Positions 18,124-26,498 of a DNA stretch of 64,000 bases are shown piece by piece. Source of the DNA: 2-12-FULL-60-19 sp041483675 (GTDB lineage: Bacteria > Desulfobacterota > Binatia > UBA9968). A program made the translations under genes and the position numbers. Location of the stretch: contig JBGPGE010000001.1 of NCBI GenBank assembly GCA_041483675.1, forward strand, positions 1 through 64,000. The letters run 5' to 3'. The notes under the pieces were generated by a model. The model was not told the origin of the DNA. It did not search any database and saw nothing but the letters and a program-made list of their open reading frames with translations. Positions within the stretch are counted from its first letter, which is position 1. The number at the start of each line of letters is the position of its first letter.

Positions 18124-19410
18124 TCAGCTCGCATCGTATTTGCGGATAAGGCATGCGGCGTTGTAGCCGCCGAAGCCGAAGGACATGGACATCATGGTAT
18201 CGACCTGGCGGCAGGACCCCTCGTTCGGAAGATAATTGAGATCGCAGAGCGGATCGCGCTCACGGAGGTTGATGGTGGGATGGAGATAGCGGTGCTTCAT
18301 CATCAAACAGCAGGCGATCAGCTCCAGCGCTCCGCCGGCGCCCAGCGTGTGGCCGGTAAGCGGCTTGGTCGCGCTTATCGGAATCGCATAGGCCGCCTCG
18401 CCGAAGGCCTTGCGTAGAATGGCCGCCTCGCCGCGGTCATTGTCCGGGATGGCGATGCCGTGCGGATTGATGTAGCCGACCTCCGCCGGATTCACGTGCG
18501 CCTCTTTGAGCGCGCCATGGATGGCCACGACCGGCTGCTCGAAACTCGGATCGAACGACATCACATGGTAGGCATCCGCCGAGCTGCCGAATCCCAGCAC
18601 TTCGGCATAAATCCGCGCGCTGCGTTTGAGCGCGTGATCGAGATCTTCCAGAATCAGAATGCCGGCCCCCTCGCCCAACACAAAGCCGCTCGCGTCCTTG
18701 CTGTAAGGCCGAAACGAGGTCTCCGGGCTGTCGTTCTCGGTCGACAACAGTTGGATCGAAGAGAGCGTCGAGACCACCAGCGGCGTGATCGGCGCCTCGG
18801 AACCGCCCGCCAGGATCACGTCGTTCTCTCCGTCCCGGATGCTGTGAAAGGCTTCGCCCACGGCCCAGGTTCCGGAAGCGCAGGCCGTGGTAATCGTGCG
18901 CGACGGCCCCTTGATCTTGAGGTTCAACGTGATCTGGGTCGCGGCGCTGCTGGGGATCACCGAGGTTCCGAAGAACGGGTTGATCCTCGTCACCCCCTTC
19001 TCATAGAAAAGAGCGATCTGTTGCTCGGCGTAGCACAGCGTCCCGACGGAAGTTCCAAGGACGACTCCGGTTCTGGATTGCTCCCCGTTGTCGATCTTAA
19101 GGCGCGCATCTTTGACCGCGAGCTTGGCCGCGGCGAGCCCTAACTGCGCGAACCGGTCGATCCGGCGCGCCAGTTGCAGCGGCATGAAGTCCCCGGGGTC
19201 GAAATCCGAAATCTCCGCCGCGATCTGGCAAGGGTAGGTGGAAGCGTCGAAGCTGGTGATTTTTTTGATGCCGGATCGGGCCGCGCGCAACGAGTCCCAA
19301 TAGGCGGTCTTGCCGGTGCCGATCGCGGAGACCACCCCGAGTCCGGTAATCACCACGCGCCGGTTCCGCCCTTTCCCGTTGCTCGATCCGTTGCCGTTGC
19401 TATGAGCCAT
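18124..19410 (-). CDS. Beta-ketoacyl-ACP synthase (FabF-like elongating ketosynthase)
   Basis: 428 residues. The thiolase-fold catalytic triad is complete: Cys177 in TTACASGTW, His317 in NPHGIAIP, Lys349 and His354 in SATKPLTGHTLGAGG. The first His motif differs from the usual NAHGTSTP, so it is a diverged paralogue rather than the housekeeping FabF. A Gly/Asn/Ser-rich leader of about 15 residues precedes the fold. No ACP, reductase or dehydratase gene is next to it; instead it sits in an operon with a HTH protein upstream and a membrane kinase / sigma-54 regulator set downstream. It may make a special acyl chain; the role in signalling is unknown. Confidence 0.88.
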   Translation of the reverse strand: MAHSNGNGSSNGKGRNRRVVITGLGVVSAIGTGKTAYWDSLRAARSGIKKITSFDASTYPCQIAAEISDFDPGDFMPLQLARRIDRFAQLGLAAAKLAVKDARLKIDNGEQSRTGVVLGTSVGTLCYAEQQIALFYEKGVTRINPFFGTSVIPSSAATQITLNLKIKGPSRTITTACASGTWAVGEAFHSIRDGENDVILAGGSEAPITPLVVSTLSSIQLLSTENDSPETSFRPYSKDASGFVLGEGAGILILEDLDHALKRSARIYAEVLGFGSSADAYHVMSFDPSFEQPVVAIHGALKEAHVNPAEVGYINPHGIAIPDNDRGEAAILRKAFGEAAYAIPISATKPLTGHTLGAGGALELIACCLMMKHRYLHPTINLRERDPLCDLNYLPNEGSCRQVDTMMSMSFGFGGYNAACLIRKYDAS

Positions 19411-19440
19411 TTGTGACTCTCTCCCGCCGCCTCTCGGACG

Positions 19441-19635
19441 TCACTGAGTCTTGCGAGTCGAGGGCATGTTCGAGTTCCTTAACAACCACTCCTCGATCAT
19501 TTTCCGGTTAAAACGCCACTGGCTGCCGACCCGAAAGGCCGGCAACTTTTTCTGAGCCACCAGGCGATAAACCGTGAACTTGTCCACTTTGAGATAGCGG
19601 GCGACCTGCACCGCCGTTAAAAGATTTTCTTGCAT
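19441..19635 (-). CDS. Small excisionase-type helix-turn-helix protein
   Basis: 64 residues. LLTAVQVARYLKVDKFTVYRLV and the following KLPAFRVGSQWRFNRKMIEEWL match the HTH_17 (MerR-like winged helix, excisionase) family. It lies 30 bases upstream of the FabF-like gene and could regulate that operon. The palindromic DNA just upstream (19667-19686), in the divergent gap with the FadL-type gene, is a natural candidate operator. No integrase or phage gene is near, so a true excisionase role is unlikely. Confidence 0.82.
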   Translation of the reverse strand: MQENLLTAVQVARYLKVDKFTVYRLVAQKKLPAFRVGSQWRFNRKMIEEWLLRNSNMPSTRKTQ

Positions 19636-19666
19636 TCCAGCCTCTTATATGGCAGCATTTGGCAAC

Positions 19667-19686
19667 ATTGTACAATCATATACAAT
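19667..19686. promoter_or_regulatory. ATTGTA-N8-TACAAT palindrome, candidate operator
   Basis: ATTGTA at 19667-19672 and TACAAT at 19681-19686 are inverted; ATTGTACAAT (19667-19676) is itself a palindrome. The site sits in the 89-base divergent gap between the HTH gene (-) and the FadL-type gene (+), in an AT-rich stretch. Binding by the HTH protein is inference. Confidence 0.4.
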
Positions 19687-19724
19687 AGTTAACAAATGGC
19701 GTCAAGGGTTAATAGAGGTTAGCA

Positions 19725-21023
19725 ATGAGCATGAAGAGAGGCTTTCAGTTAGGATTTTTCGTGATTTTGGGGCTCGTTGCGGACTTGAACGGCGGCCCGC
19801 CGGCCTTCGGCGGCGGCTACGCGGTGCCACCGCAAACCGCCAAGGCGGCCAGTCTGGCCAACGCCGTAACCGCCGGCGTGGACGATCCCTCCGCCGTTTA
19901 CGCCAACCCGGCCGCCTTGAGCGTCATCGACGGCAACCAGGCGATGGGGGGAGTGACCTATATCAACACGCTGAGCAGCGTCGGCAACGGCGGGCGCACA
20001 TCTTCCAATCAGCACGAGCACGACCTGATTCCAACGCTGTTTGCCAACTACCACATTCCCAAGACCGACCTGACGCTCGGTCTCGGCGCCTACGCTCCCT
20101 TCGGCCTGGCGACCACTTACGACCGCGACGCCTTTACCCGCTTTGCCGCCATCCGCTCAAAATTGACAACCATGTTCATCACGCCCTCCATCGCCTGGAA
20201 ACCTTCTCCCTATTTCTCGATCGGCGGCGGCGTGAGTTTCGTCCGCTCCTACGCCTATCTGTCGCGCGCCGTTTTCCTCGGGGTCGGCGAAGGGACGCTC
20301 AGGATCACCGACAAGGACGACGCCTACGGCTACAATTTCGGTATCCTGGTCAGGCCGCACGACGCCGTAAAGCTGGGCCTGACGTATAGAAGCCGGGTCG
20401 ATCTCAAGTTTGATACGGCCGACACGAAGTTCCAGGACGCGCCGATCGCCGGCGGCGCGGTGTCGCGCGTACGCGCGACCGGGATTCACATCCCACTGCC
20501 GCCGGTCGTCAGCGCCGGGGTTCACTGGCAGATCAACGACGCGTGGGGCGTTGAACTGGTTTACGACTTTACCCGCTGGAGCGAATTCGAGCGGCTGAAG
20601 GCGAACTTTGAAACGCCGTTGCCGGCGCTCGGCGGGTTCGTGCCGATCTCCGGCTTCACAATTCCCGAGAACTGGAAAGATACCAGCACGATCCGCTTCG
20701 GCGCGTCCTTCAAGGCGACGCAAAATCTCTCCTTGAGAGGCGGTTTTGCGTTGGATCAGACTCCGATCCCCGACAGCACATCAAGCCCGTCAATTCCCGG
20801 CGCGGACTTCTTAACCGTCACCGGCGGAATCGGTTACAACTGGGGAAATCTGGGAGTTGACGTGGGCTATATGGCGGTTTTTTATAAGACGAGAAACGTA
20901 ACCAACAACGTGCTCGAGACCGGAGGCAGCCCGGGCGCCCTACCTGCTCCTGGCCTTTCAGGCCGCGACAAGTACGAGACCTTCCAGAATCTGGTCTCTA
21001 TGCATCTGCGCTATCGCTTCTAA
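19725..21023 (+). CDS. Outer-membrane FadL/OmpP1/TodX-family transport protein
   Basis: 432 residues. Signal peptide in the first 30 residues, then GYAVPPQTAKAASLANAVTAGVDDPSAVYANPAAL, the characteristic FadL hatch-domain segment, and a beta-strand-rich body ending in an aromatic residue (HLRYRF), as expected for an outer-membrane barrel. The family carries long-chain fatty acids or hydrocarbons inward. It is divergent from a HTH/FabF operon, which may tie it to acyl metabolism. Confidence 0.88.
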   Translation: MSMKRGFQLGFFVILGLVADLNGGPPAFGGGYAVPPQTAKAASLANAVTAGVDDPSAVYANPAALSVIDGNQAMGGVTYINTLSSVGNGGRTSSNQHEHDLIPTLFANYHIPKTDLTLGLGAYAPFGLATTYDRDAFTRFAAIRSKLTTMFITPSIAWKPSPYFSIGGGVSFVRSYAYLSRAVFLGVGEGTLRITDKDDAYGYNFGILVRPHDAVKLGLTYRSRVDLKFDTADTKFQDAPIAGGAVSRVRATGIHIPLPPVVSAGVHWQINDAWGVELVYDFTRWSEFERLKANFETPLPALGGFVPISGFTIPENWKDTSTIRFGASFKATQNLSLRGGFALDQTPIPDSTSSPSIPGADFLTVTGGIGYNWGNLGVDVGYMAVFYKTRNVTNNVLETGGSPGALPAPGLSGRDKYETFQNLVSMHLRYRF

Positions 21024-21067
21024 TCAAGGGCTTGAAAAAAGTCGTATCCCTTTTCGAGTTTCCTCAT

Positions 21068-21255
21068 GGTTCGATTTCCCTCACCATGACCCTGAGTGTA
21101 GTCGAAGGGGTCAGGGTGGTGAGTTCATCGAACCACCGCCAGCCGGCTTGGGGGTCTCTCGTAGGGCCGACGCGTGGGACGCGGAGATACGAGCGTAGCA
21201 AAGAAATCGTCTCAGCTCCCAGGAGCAGCGTAACAATGACGTATCGCGTCGGCCC
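21068..21255. repeat. Repeat-packed gap between convergent fadL-type and glnS genes
   Basis: Two nested inverted elements. The first has GGTTCGAT at 21068-21075 and ATCGAACC at 21127-21134, with inner CTCACC/GGTGAG and CCCTGA/TCAGGG pairs and a TGAGTGTAGTCGAAGG core in the loop. The second has GGGCCGACGCG at 21164-21174 and CGCGTCGGCCC at 21245-21255. They probably also serve as terminators for both genes. Confidence 0.65.
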
Positions 21256-21298
21256 GGAGAGAGATTCCCAGGCCGGCGTGACAATCGCGCAATGCCGC

Positions 21299-22996
21299 CT
21301 ACCCTTGCTTCTGGGCCTTTTCGACCTTGGCCCACGTGTCGCGCAGCGTGACGGTGCGATTGAACACGAGTCTCCGTTCAGAGGAATCGACGGGATCGAC
21401 GCAGAAGTAGCCCAGCCTTTCAAACTGATAACGATCTCCCGGCGCCGCGTCTTTCAGGCAGGGCTCGACGCGGCACGACGCCAATGTTTCCAGCGAATTC
21501 GGATTGATGTTGCGGGTCCAATCCGCGCCCTCCTCCACGTCGTCGGGGTTCTCCGCGGCGAACAGATGATCGTAGAGCCGAACTTCGGCCTCGATGGCGT
21601 GCGCCGCCGAGACCCAATGGAGCGTGGCTTTCACCTTGCGGCCGCTCTGAGCCGAGCCGCTCCTGGTCTCCAGGTCGTAGCTGCAGCTGAGCTCGATCAC
21701 CGCTCCGCTCGTGGGATCTTTCACGACCTCGTCGCATTTGATGATATAGCCGTAGCGCAGCCGCACCTCGCGGCCCGGCGTGAGACGAAAAAACCCCTTG
21801 GGCGACGCTTCGCGAAAATCGTCCTGCTCGATGTAGAGCACGCGCGAGAACGGGACTTTCCGCGTGCCCATCTGCGGATCTTCGGGATTGTTCACCGCCT
21901 CGAGCTCTTCGACCTGCCCTTCCGGATAGTTGGTGATGACGACCTTGAGCGGCCTGAGCACCGCCATGACGCGCGGCGCGCGGCGGTTCAGATCTTCGCG
22001 CGCGCAGTGTTCGAGCATCGCCACCTCGACGGTGCTGTTCCGCTTGGCCACGCCGATGCGCTCGCAAAAGACGCGGAGCGACTCCGGCGTGTAGCCGCGC
22101 CGGCGGATGCCGGCCAGCGTGGGCATCCGCGGATCGTCCCATCCGGCGACGAAGCCCTGCTGGACCAGTTGCAGGAGCTTGCGCTTGCTCAGGACCGTAT
22201 GTGTCAGGTTGAGCCGGGCGAACTCGATCTGCTGCGGATGGTGGATCTTCAACTTATCGAGAAACCAGTCGTACAGCGGACGATGGTCTTCGAACTCCAG
22301 CGTGCAGATCGAGTGGGTGATCCCCTCGATCGAATCCGACTGCCCGTGGGCGAAATCGTAGGTCGGATAGATGCGCCATTGGTCGCCGGTGCGATGGTGA
22401 GCCGCGCGCAGAATGCGGTACATCACCGGATCGCGCATATTCAAGTTCGGCGAGGCCATGTCGACTTTGGCGCGCAGCGTGCGCGAGCCGTCGGGAAACT
22501 CGCCCGCGCGCATGCGCTGGAACAGATCGAGATTTTCCTCGACCGAACGGGTGCGATACGGGCTCTCTTTTCCGACTTCGGTCAACGTGCCGCGATACTT
22601 GCGCATCTCGTCCGCGCTCAAATCGCAGACGTAGGCGTCGCCCGACTCGATCAATCGCACCGCGAACCGGTAGAGCTGCTCGAAATAATCCGAGGCGTAA
22701 AATTCCCGGTTACCCCAGTCGAACCCCAGCCAGCGGACATCCGACTTGATCGACTCTACGTATTCGATATCTTCCTTGCTCGGGTTGGTGTCGTCGAACC
22801 TGAGGTTACACAGCCCGCCGAACTCCGCGGCGAGGCCGAAGTTGAGACAGATCGACTTTGCGTGGCCGATATGGAGGTAGCCGTTCGGCTCCGGCGGAAA
22901 ACGGGTGTGAACACGGCCGTTATTTTTGTTGTTTTGCCGGTCTTCCGTGACGATGTTTCGGATAAAATGCGAAGGGGTGGTTGCCGTTTCGTTCAC
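21299..22996 (-). CDS. glnS: Glutaminyl-tRNA synthetase
   Basis: 565 residues, class I aminoacyl-tRNA synthetase. HIGH motif in PPEPNGYLHIGHAKS (about 35-49), GlnRS-type RFDDTNPSKEDIEYV, KMSKS-like VLSKRKL, and the two beta-barrel anticodon-binding domains in the C-terminal third. Charges tRNA-Gln directly. The start is GTG at 22994-22996 behind a GAGGAG ribosome site. Its neighbour across a short divergent gap is gltX. Confidence 0.95.
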   Translation of the reverse strand: MNETATTPSHFIRNIVTEDRQNNKNNGRVHTRFPPEPNGYLHIGHAKSICLNFGLAAEFGGLCNLRFDDTNPSKEDIEYVESIKSDVRWLGFDWGNREFYASDYFEQLYRFAVRLIESGDAYVCDLSADEMRKYRGTLTEVGKESPYRTRSVEENLDLFQRMRAGEFPDGSRTLRAKVDMASPNLNMRDPVMYRILRAAHHRTGDQWRIYPTYDFAHGQSDSIEGITHSICTLEFEDHRPLYDWFLDKLKIHHPQQIEFARLNLTHTVLSKRKLLQLVQQGFVAGWDDPRMPTLAGIRRRGYTPESLRVFCERIGVAKRNSTVEVAMLEHCAREDLNRRAPRVMAVLRPLKVVITNYPEGQVEELEAVNNPEDPQMGTRKVPFSRVLYIEQDDFREASPKGFFRLTPGREVRLRYGYIIKCDEVVKDPTSGAVIELSCSYDLETRSGSAQSGRKVKATLHWVSAAHAIEAEVRLYDHLFAAENPDDVEEGADWTRNINPNSLETLASCRVEPCLKDAAPGDRYQFERLGYFCVDPVDSSERRLVFNRTVTLRDTWAKVEKAQKQG

Positions 22997-23055
22997 GATG
23001 CTTTCTCCTCAATTTGTAGAATGTAACATATCCGGCGCTTTTTGATAACGCGCCG

Positions 23056-23084
23056 TTGACGCTTCTCGCGCTCCTTGTTAGGTT
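23056..23084 (+). promoter_or_regulatory. Candidate sigma-70-type promoter of gltX
   Basis: TTGACG at 23056-23061, a 17-base spacer, and TAGGTT at 23079-23084. Transcription would start near 23091, just before the three-hairpin leader. Confidence 0.45.
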
Positions 23085-23097
23085 AGCCTGTAGTCAA

Positions 23098-23202
23098 GTC
23101 GAACACGGGGTTTGAACCCCGTGTTCGACCCAAGGGGAGAGCTACCGCTTCTCCCCTTGGGAAACCCCATCGGCTTTGTGCCCGTCTCAAGAGGCGGGGT
23201 TT
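23098..23202 (+). promoter_or_regulatory. Three consecutive hairpins in the gltX leader
   Basis: Hairpin 1: 15-base perfect arms, 23098-23112 and 23115-23129. Hairpin 2: CCAAGGGGAGA (23130-23140) with TCTCCCCTTGG (23150-23160). Hairpin 3: AAACCCC (23162-23168) with GGGGTTT (23196-23202). GGGGTTT within hairpin 1 (23107-23113) could instead pair with AAACCCC of hairpin 3, giving a possible switch. No T-run follows. The start codon is 10 bases downstream. Confidence 0.6.
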
Positions 23203-23212
23203 AAATTGAATC

Positions 23213-24634
23213 ATGCAGTCCATTCGCACCCGTTTCGCTCCCAGCCCGACAGGCTATCTCCACATCGGCGGCGCGCGCACCGCGCTGTTCAATTATCTCT
23301 TCGCCCGCCATCACGGCGGGAAATTCATCCTGCGCATCGAAGACACCGACCGTGAGCGCTCGACGCCCGAAGCGATCGCCGCGATCCTCGATTCGCTGAA
23401 ATGGCTCGGGCTCGACTGGGACGAAGGGCCGTTCTACCAGACCGAGCGCTATCCGCTTTACAAGGAAAAAGTGCGGGAGCTGTTGGCCGCGGGCAAGGCC
23501 TACCCCTGCACCTGCGCGCCGGCGGAGTTGGAAGCGAAGCGCCAGGCGGCGCTGAAGGAAAAACGGAAACCGGCCTACGATGGAAGCTGCCGTCCGAAAG
23601 ACGGGAGCATTCCTCCGCTCCCGCAAGGCAAGCCCTACACCGTCCGTTTTCTGTCGCCTAAAAGCGGAACGACGATTGTGGAAGACGGAGTAAAAGGGAA
23701 TGTCGTCTTTGAAAATCGGGAGCTCGACGATTTGATCGTCGCCCGCTCCGACGGCAGCCCGACTTACAACTTCTGCGTCGTGGTGGACGACATCGACATG
23801 GGAATCACCGACATTATTCGCGGCGACGATCATTTGTCCAATACGCCGCGCCAGATTCTCCTCTACCAGGCGCTCGGCCGCACGCCACCCCGCTTCGCTC
23901 ACGTGCCGCTGATTCTCGGAACCGACAAGGCCCGGCTCAGCAAACGTCATGGCGCGACCTCCGTGACCGCGTATCGCGACATGGGCTATTTCCCCGAGGC
24001 GCTGGTCAACTATCTGGTCCGCTTGGGTTGGTCGCACGGCGACCAGGAGATTTTTTCCCGCGACGAGCTGATCAAAAAGTTCACCCTGGAGACCGTGGGA
24101 AAATCGGCCGGCGTCTTCAATCCCGAAAAATTTCTCTGGCTCAACTCCCACTACATGAAAAACCGTCCGCTCCCCCAACTGGCCGACGAGGTTCTCCCGT
24201 TTCTCGACGCTAAAGGCTACCCGCGGCAGCCTGATCGGGAGTGGCTGGCAAAGATGATCCGCACGTTGACCGAGCGGGCCAAGACCCTCGTCGAGCTCGT
24301 CGAGATGGCCCATTTTTATCTGAGCGACGATATTCAGCTCGAAGAAAAAGCGGCCAAGAAATTCTTGACGCCGGAAATCTCCGGGCCTTTGAACGAATTG
24401 TCCCAAAAGCTGGCCGCGCTCGACGACTTCGCCGAGCCCACGATTGAGGGGGCGTTCACCGCTATCCTTCAGGAAAAGAGCTGGTCGCTCGGGAAGCTGG
24501 CCCAGCCGGTCCGCGTCGCCCTGACGGGATCCACCACCAGCCCCGGCATCCACGAAGTGATCGCCGTGCTGGGAAAAGAGCGCACCCTGCGACGCCTCCG
24601 AGCCGCGCTGGATCACATCCATTCACCTACCTAA
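23213..24634 (+). CDS. gltX: Glutamyl-tRNA synthetase
   Basis: 473 residues, class I synthetase. HIGH-type motif APSPTGYLHIGGARTA at 10-25, FILRIEDTDRERS, KMSKS-like ARLSKRHG near 245, and the helical anticodon-binding domain at the C-terminus. Charges tRNA-Glu; because a GlnRS gene is present next door, this enzyme need not misacylate tRNA-Gln. It has a structured leader (23098-23202). A short GC hairpin follows the stop codon. Confidence 0.96.
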   Translation: MQSIRTRFAPSPTGYLHIGGARTALFNYLFARHHGGKFILRIEDTDRERSTPEAIAAILDSLKWLGLDWDEGPFYQTERYPLYKEKVRELLAAGKAYPCTCAPAELEAKRQAALKEKRKPAYDGSCRPKDGSIPPLPQGKPYTVRFLSPKSGTTIVEDGVKGNVVFENRELDDLIVARSDGSPTYNFCVVVDDIDMGITDIIRGDDHLSNTPRQILLYQALGRTPPRFAHVPLILGTDKARLSKRHGATSVTAYRDMGYFPEALVNYLVRLGWSHGDQEIFSRDELIKKFTLETVGKSAGVFNPEKFLWLNSHYMKNRPLPQLADEVLPFLDAKGYPRQPDREWLAKMIRTLTERAKTLVELVEMAHFYLSDDIQLEEKAAKKFLTPEISGPLNELSQKLAALDDFAEPTIEGAFTAILQEKSWSLGKLAQPVRVALTGSTTSPGIHEVIAVLGKERTLRRLRAALDHIHSPT

Positions 24635-24648
24635 GCCCGTAGCGGGCT
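24634..24648 (+). terminator. Short hairpin after gltX
   Basis: AGCCCG / CGGGCT with a 3-base loop directly after the stop codon. No T-run, so termination would be weak. Confidence 0.35.
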
Positions 24649-24716
24649 ACCTGTTCCGGCTGGAAGCTTTTGTCGTATCGCCGTCCTGAGATCCTGCGGA
24701 GTGCTGTTGCCCGCCC

Positions 24717-24815
24717 CTACTTCTTCGGCCAGGGGCCTTTGGCCTCGGGGAAGATGGTCGGGGAGATGCAGAGGGGAGAAGTTCCGTAGGAGTCGGAGGG
24801 CGAGATGTCGCCGGA
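24717..24815 (-). pseudogene. Truncated copy of the C-terminus of the secreted protein at 27896-28273
   Basis: The minus strand reads SGDISPSDSYGTSPLCIS... ending in GPWPKK-stop. The intact gene has SGDISPSNFYGSFPLCIS... ending in GHWPKK-stop. In the same frame, a TGA stands where the intact gene has Gln just before the matching block, and no homology is seen upstream. The 8-base flank CGCCCCTA, ending in the stop codon, is also shared. It is a relic of a duplication. Confidence 0.75.
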
Positions 24816-25173
24816 TCAGCCGCGCCACCGTGTCAAGTTTATTTTGCTTCGTCGCCGCTGAAATTGGCGCGCCAACCCGATCCCAGCGCAAACCATCCAC
24901 ACCGCCAAGATCGGCATGAGGCCGAGACTCACACGGTCCATCCCTTCGCGGCTAAACGTCAGAACCCACCACGCGAAAATTGGACCGGCATGGCCGTAGA
25001 TCGACGGCGTCAGCGCGAATGCGAGAACACCTCTTCGCGCCACAACGCGAAGATGCTCGTTCGTGATACGTGCGGCGAGCTTCCGCCCAACGACCGCGAT
25101 AATGATGCTCGGAGCCTACGGCCAGCATAGCGAAAAGAGCCATGACGAATATGAATTCGAATCCCTGCGGCAA
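24816..25173 (-). pseudogene. Probable frameshifted small membrane-protein gene
   Basis: Two overlapping reading frames each look like part of one protein. 24952-25173 begins MPQGFEFIFVMALFAMLAVGS, a start plus membrane helix. The other frame, open from about 25090 down to 24816, gives SIIIAVVGRKLAARITNEHLRVVARRGV and then two more hydrophobic segments (PIFAWWVLTF, LGLMPILAVWMVCAGIGL). A one-base shift near 25095-25110 would join them into a protein of about 115 residues with three helices. Not recognised; could be a sequencing error or a decayed gene. Confidence 0.45.
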
Positions 25174-25202
25174 TATCGCCTCCGATCACCTGGGGGCTTA
25201 AG

Positions 25203-25625
25203 TCAACCGGCCTTTTGAAGACTCCACATACGATACACACAGTGAGTTTTGGCCTCGCTGCATAGAAAGACCCAAACACTGTCCTCGGAGGTGTACTGCC
25301 CGGCCGCATAACCCTCTTGTGTTTTTCGGCGAACGTAATCCTCCAGATCGAAGTAAGGACTTTTCAAGGAGGTGTAAGGCCGGAGGCGGGCTTGAAATCC
25401 CCGATGGTCTGCGAAATCAAAGTAAAACTCTCCTTCAGAAGTGTTTACGTCGAGATTGTTTTCGGTGTAAATATTCTTTGCCGACGGAGGCAGAATATCG
25501 GGAAGCCAACCTCGTTCGAACAGGCGATCTTTTCGCGCATCGTCCAACGTCGGGTAGCGATGAGAGACGGTGTCACAACCCAAGATCGCCAAAGCGCAAA
25601 GCAGTAGGCAAATGCGCGTGATCAT
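25203..25625 (-). CDS. Putative lipoprotein of unknown function
   Basis: 140 residues. A signal sequence with a lipobox (LAILGC, Cys about 17) predicts lipid anchoring. The mature part has RGWLPDILPPSAKNIYTENNLDVN and GEFYFDF, a motif pattern I associate with small uncharacterised lipoproteins, and two further Cys residues near the end (LCSEAKTHC) that may form a disulfide. It stands alone in an accessory region. Confidence 0.7.
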   Translation of the reverse strand: MITRICLLLCALAILGCDTVSHRYPTLDDARKDRLFERGWLPDILPPSAKNIYTENNLDVNTSEGEFYFDFADHRGFQARLRPYTSLKSPYFDLEDYVRRKTQEGYAAGQYTSEDSVWVFLCSEAKTHCVYRMWSLQKAG

Positions 25626-25682
25626 ATGCCTTCTGACCTTATGGATAAGCGACGCGTCTTCCGCGTTCGCTGCATCCTATTG

Positions 25683-26465
25683 TCAGCCATCGCCGCTCTC
25701 ATCGTCGGACCTGCCGAAGAGATGCTTGAAGTACCTCTCCGGTGAATTGAGGAAATCCCGGGTGACCCGAAAGTGTTCCGTCTCGCTGTAAGCGACCTCT
25801 CCGATCGTATCCCCGTCCAGGCTGAAGAGGACGGCCGCCGGGTAGCTGAGGATGATGGGCGAATGAGTCGAAATAAGGAATTGAGCGTGGCCCGGCCTCT
25901 CCAGATCGTGGATGATTCTGAGAAAAGAAAGTTGCCGTTGGGGCGAGAGCGCCGCCTCCGGCTCGTCGAGGATGTAGATGCCGTGCTCGAAACGGTTTAC
26001 GAACAGCGAAAGGAAGGACTCGCCGTGGGATTGCTCGTGGAGCGACTTACCGCCGTACGCGCGCAGATTCGAAGCCTGCTCAATGTAAGTAGCGAAGTTA
26101 TAAAAACTCTCGGCGCGCAGGAAAAAACCTTCCGTCACCTTCGGCAGCCATGAGAGCCGAAGCGCCTTTGCGAGGTCAGAGCGGTCTCCGAAGGTCGCGA
26201 AGTGATGATCGCGGTTTCCGCCCTCGGGATTGAATCCACAGCACTCCGCAATGGCTTCAAGAAGTGTGGACTTCCCGCTGCCGTTCTCGCCGACAAAGAA
26301 GGTGACGTTGCTGCGGAACCCGAGGTCGATGCCGCGCGAGAAGGCCCTGACGTTGAACGGGTATCGGGACGGATCCATCTTCTCAGGAAGACTCACGACG
26401 CGCCGGAGGAAAGGCGCCGATGTAGGTGACAACCCGGCCCGTGCCTTTCGGTTCGGCTTCATCAT
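25683..26465 (-). CDS. Lone ABC-type ATPase (COG3910-like predicted ATPase)
   Basis: 260 residues, soluble. Walker A GENGSGKST near 59-67, a signature-like SHGESF near 147, Walker B IYILDEPEAALSP near 163-175, and switch His in LISTHSPI. No membrane or transport partner. Relatives are small SMC/RecF-like ATPases, some found with nucleases or in defence loci, but no partner with an effector domain is seen here (a lipoprotein on one side, a barstar-like gene on the other). Confidence 0.8.
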   Translation of the reverse strand: MMKPNRKARAGLSPTSAPFLRRVVSLPEKMDPSRYPFNVRAFSRGIDLGFRSNVTFFVGENGSGKSTLLEAIAECCGFNPEGGNRDHHFATFGDRSDLAKALRLSWLPKVTEGFFLRAESFYNFATYIEQASNLRAYGGKSLHEQSHGESFLSLFVNRFEHGIYILDEPEAALSPQRQLSFLRIIHDLERPGHAQFLISTHSPIILSYPAAVLFSLDGDTIGEVAYSETEHFRVTRDFLNSPERYFKHLFGRSDDESGDG

Positions 26466-26498
26466 ATTCCACCAGCTGAACGTTCGCGGTGAGTCGCG

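Noticed and set aside
16886..18154. Minus-strand frame of 422 codons overlapping the membrane kinase
   Set aside because: Arg/Pro/Gly-rich alternative frame of the kinase gene; no membrane or domain pattern.
19441..19635. Phage excisionase marking an integrated element
   Set aside because: The HTH_17 fold is also common in ordinary regulators, and there is no integrase, att-like repeat or phage gene nearby.
21032..23026. Open frame of 664 codons on the plus strand
   Set aside because: It lies antisense to glnS, which has full synthetase motifs; the protein is Arg/His/Asp-rich with no domain, as expected for an antisense frame in GC-rich DNA.
23098..23129. tRNA-like TpsiC arm (GGTTTGAACCC)
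   Set aside because: The resemblance comes from a perfect palindrome; no acceptor, D or anticodon arm is present.
23201..24622. Open frame of 473 codons on the minus strand
   Set aside because: Mirror of gltX in the opposite strand; gltX motifs are unambiguous.
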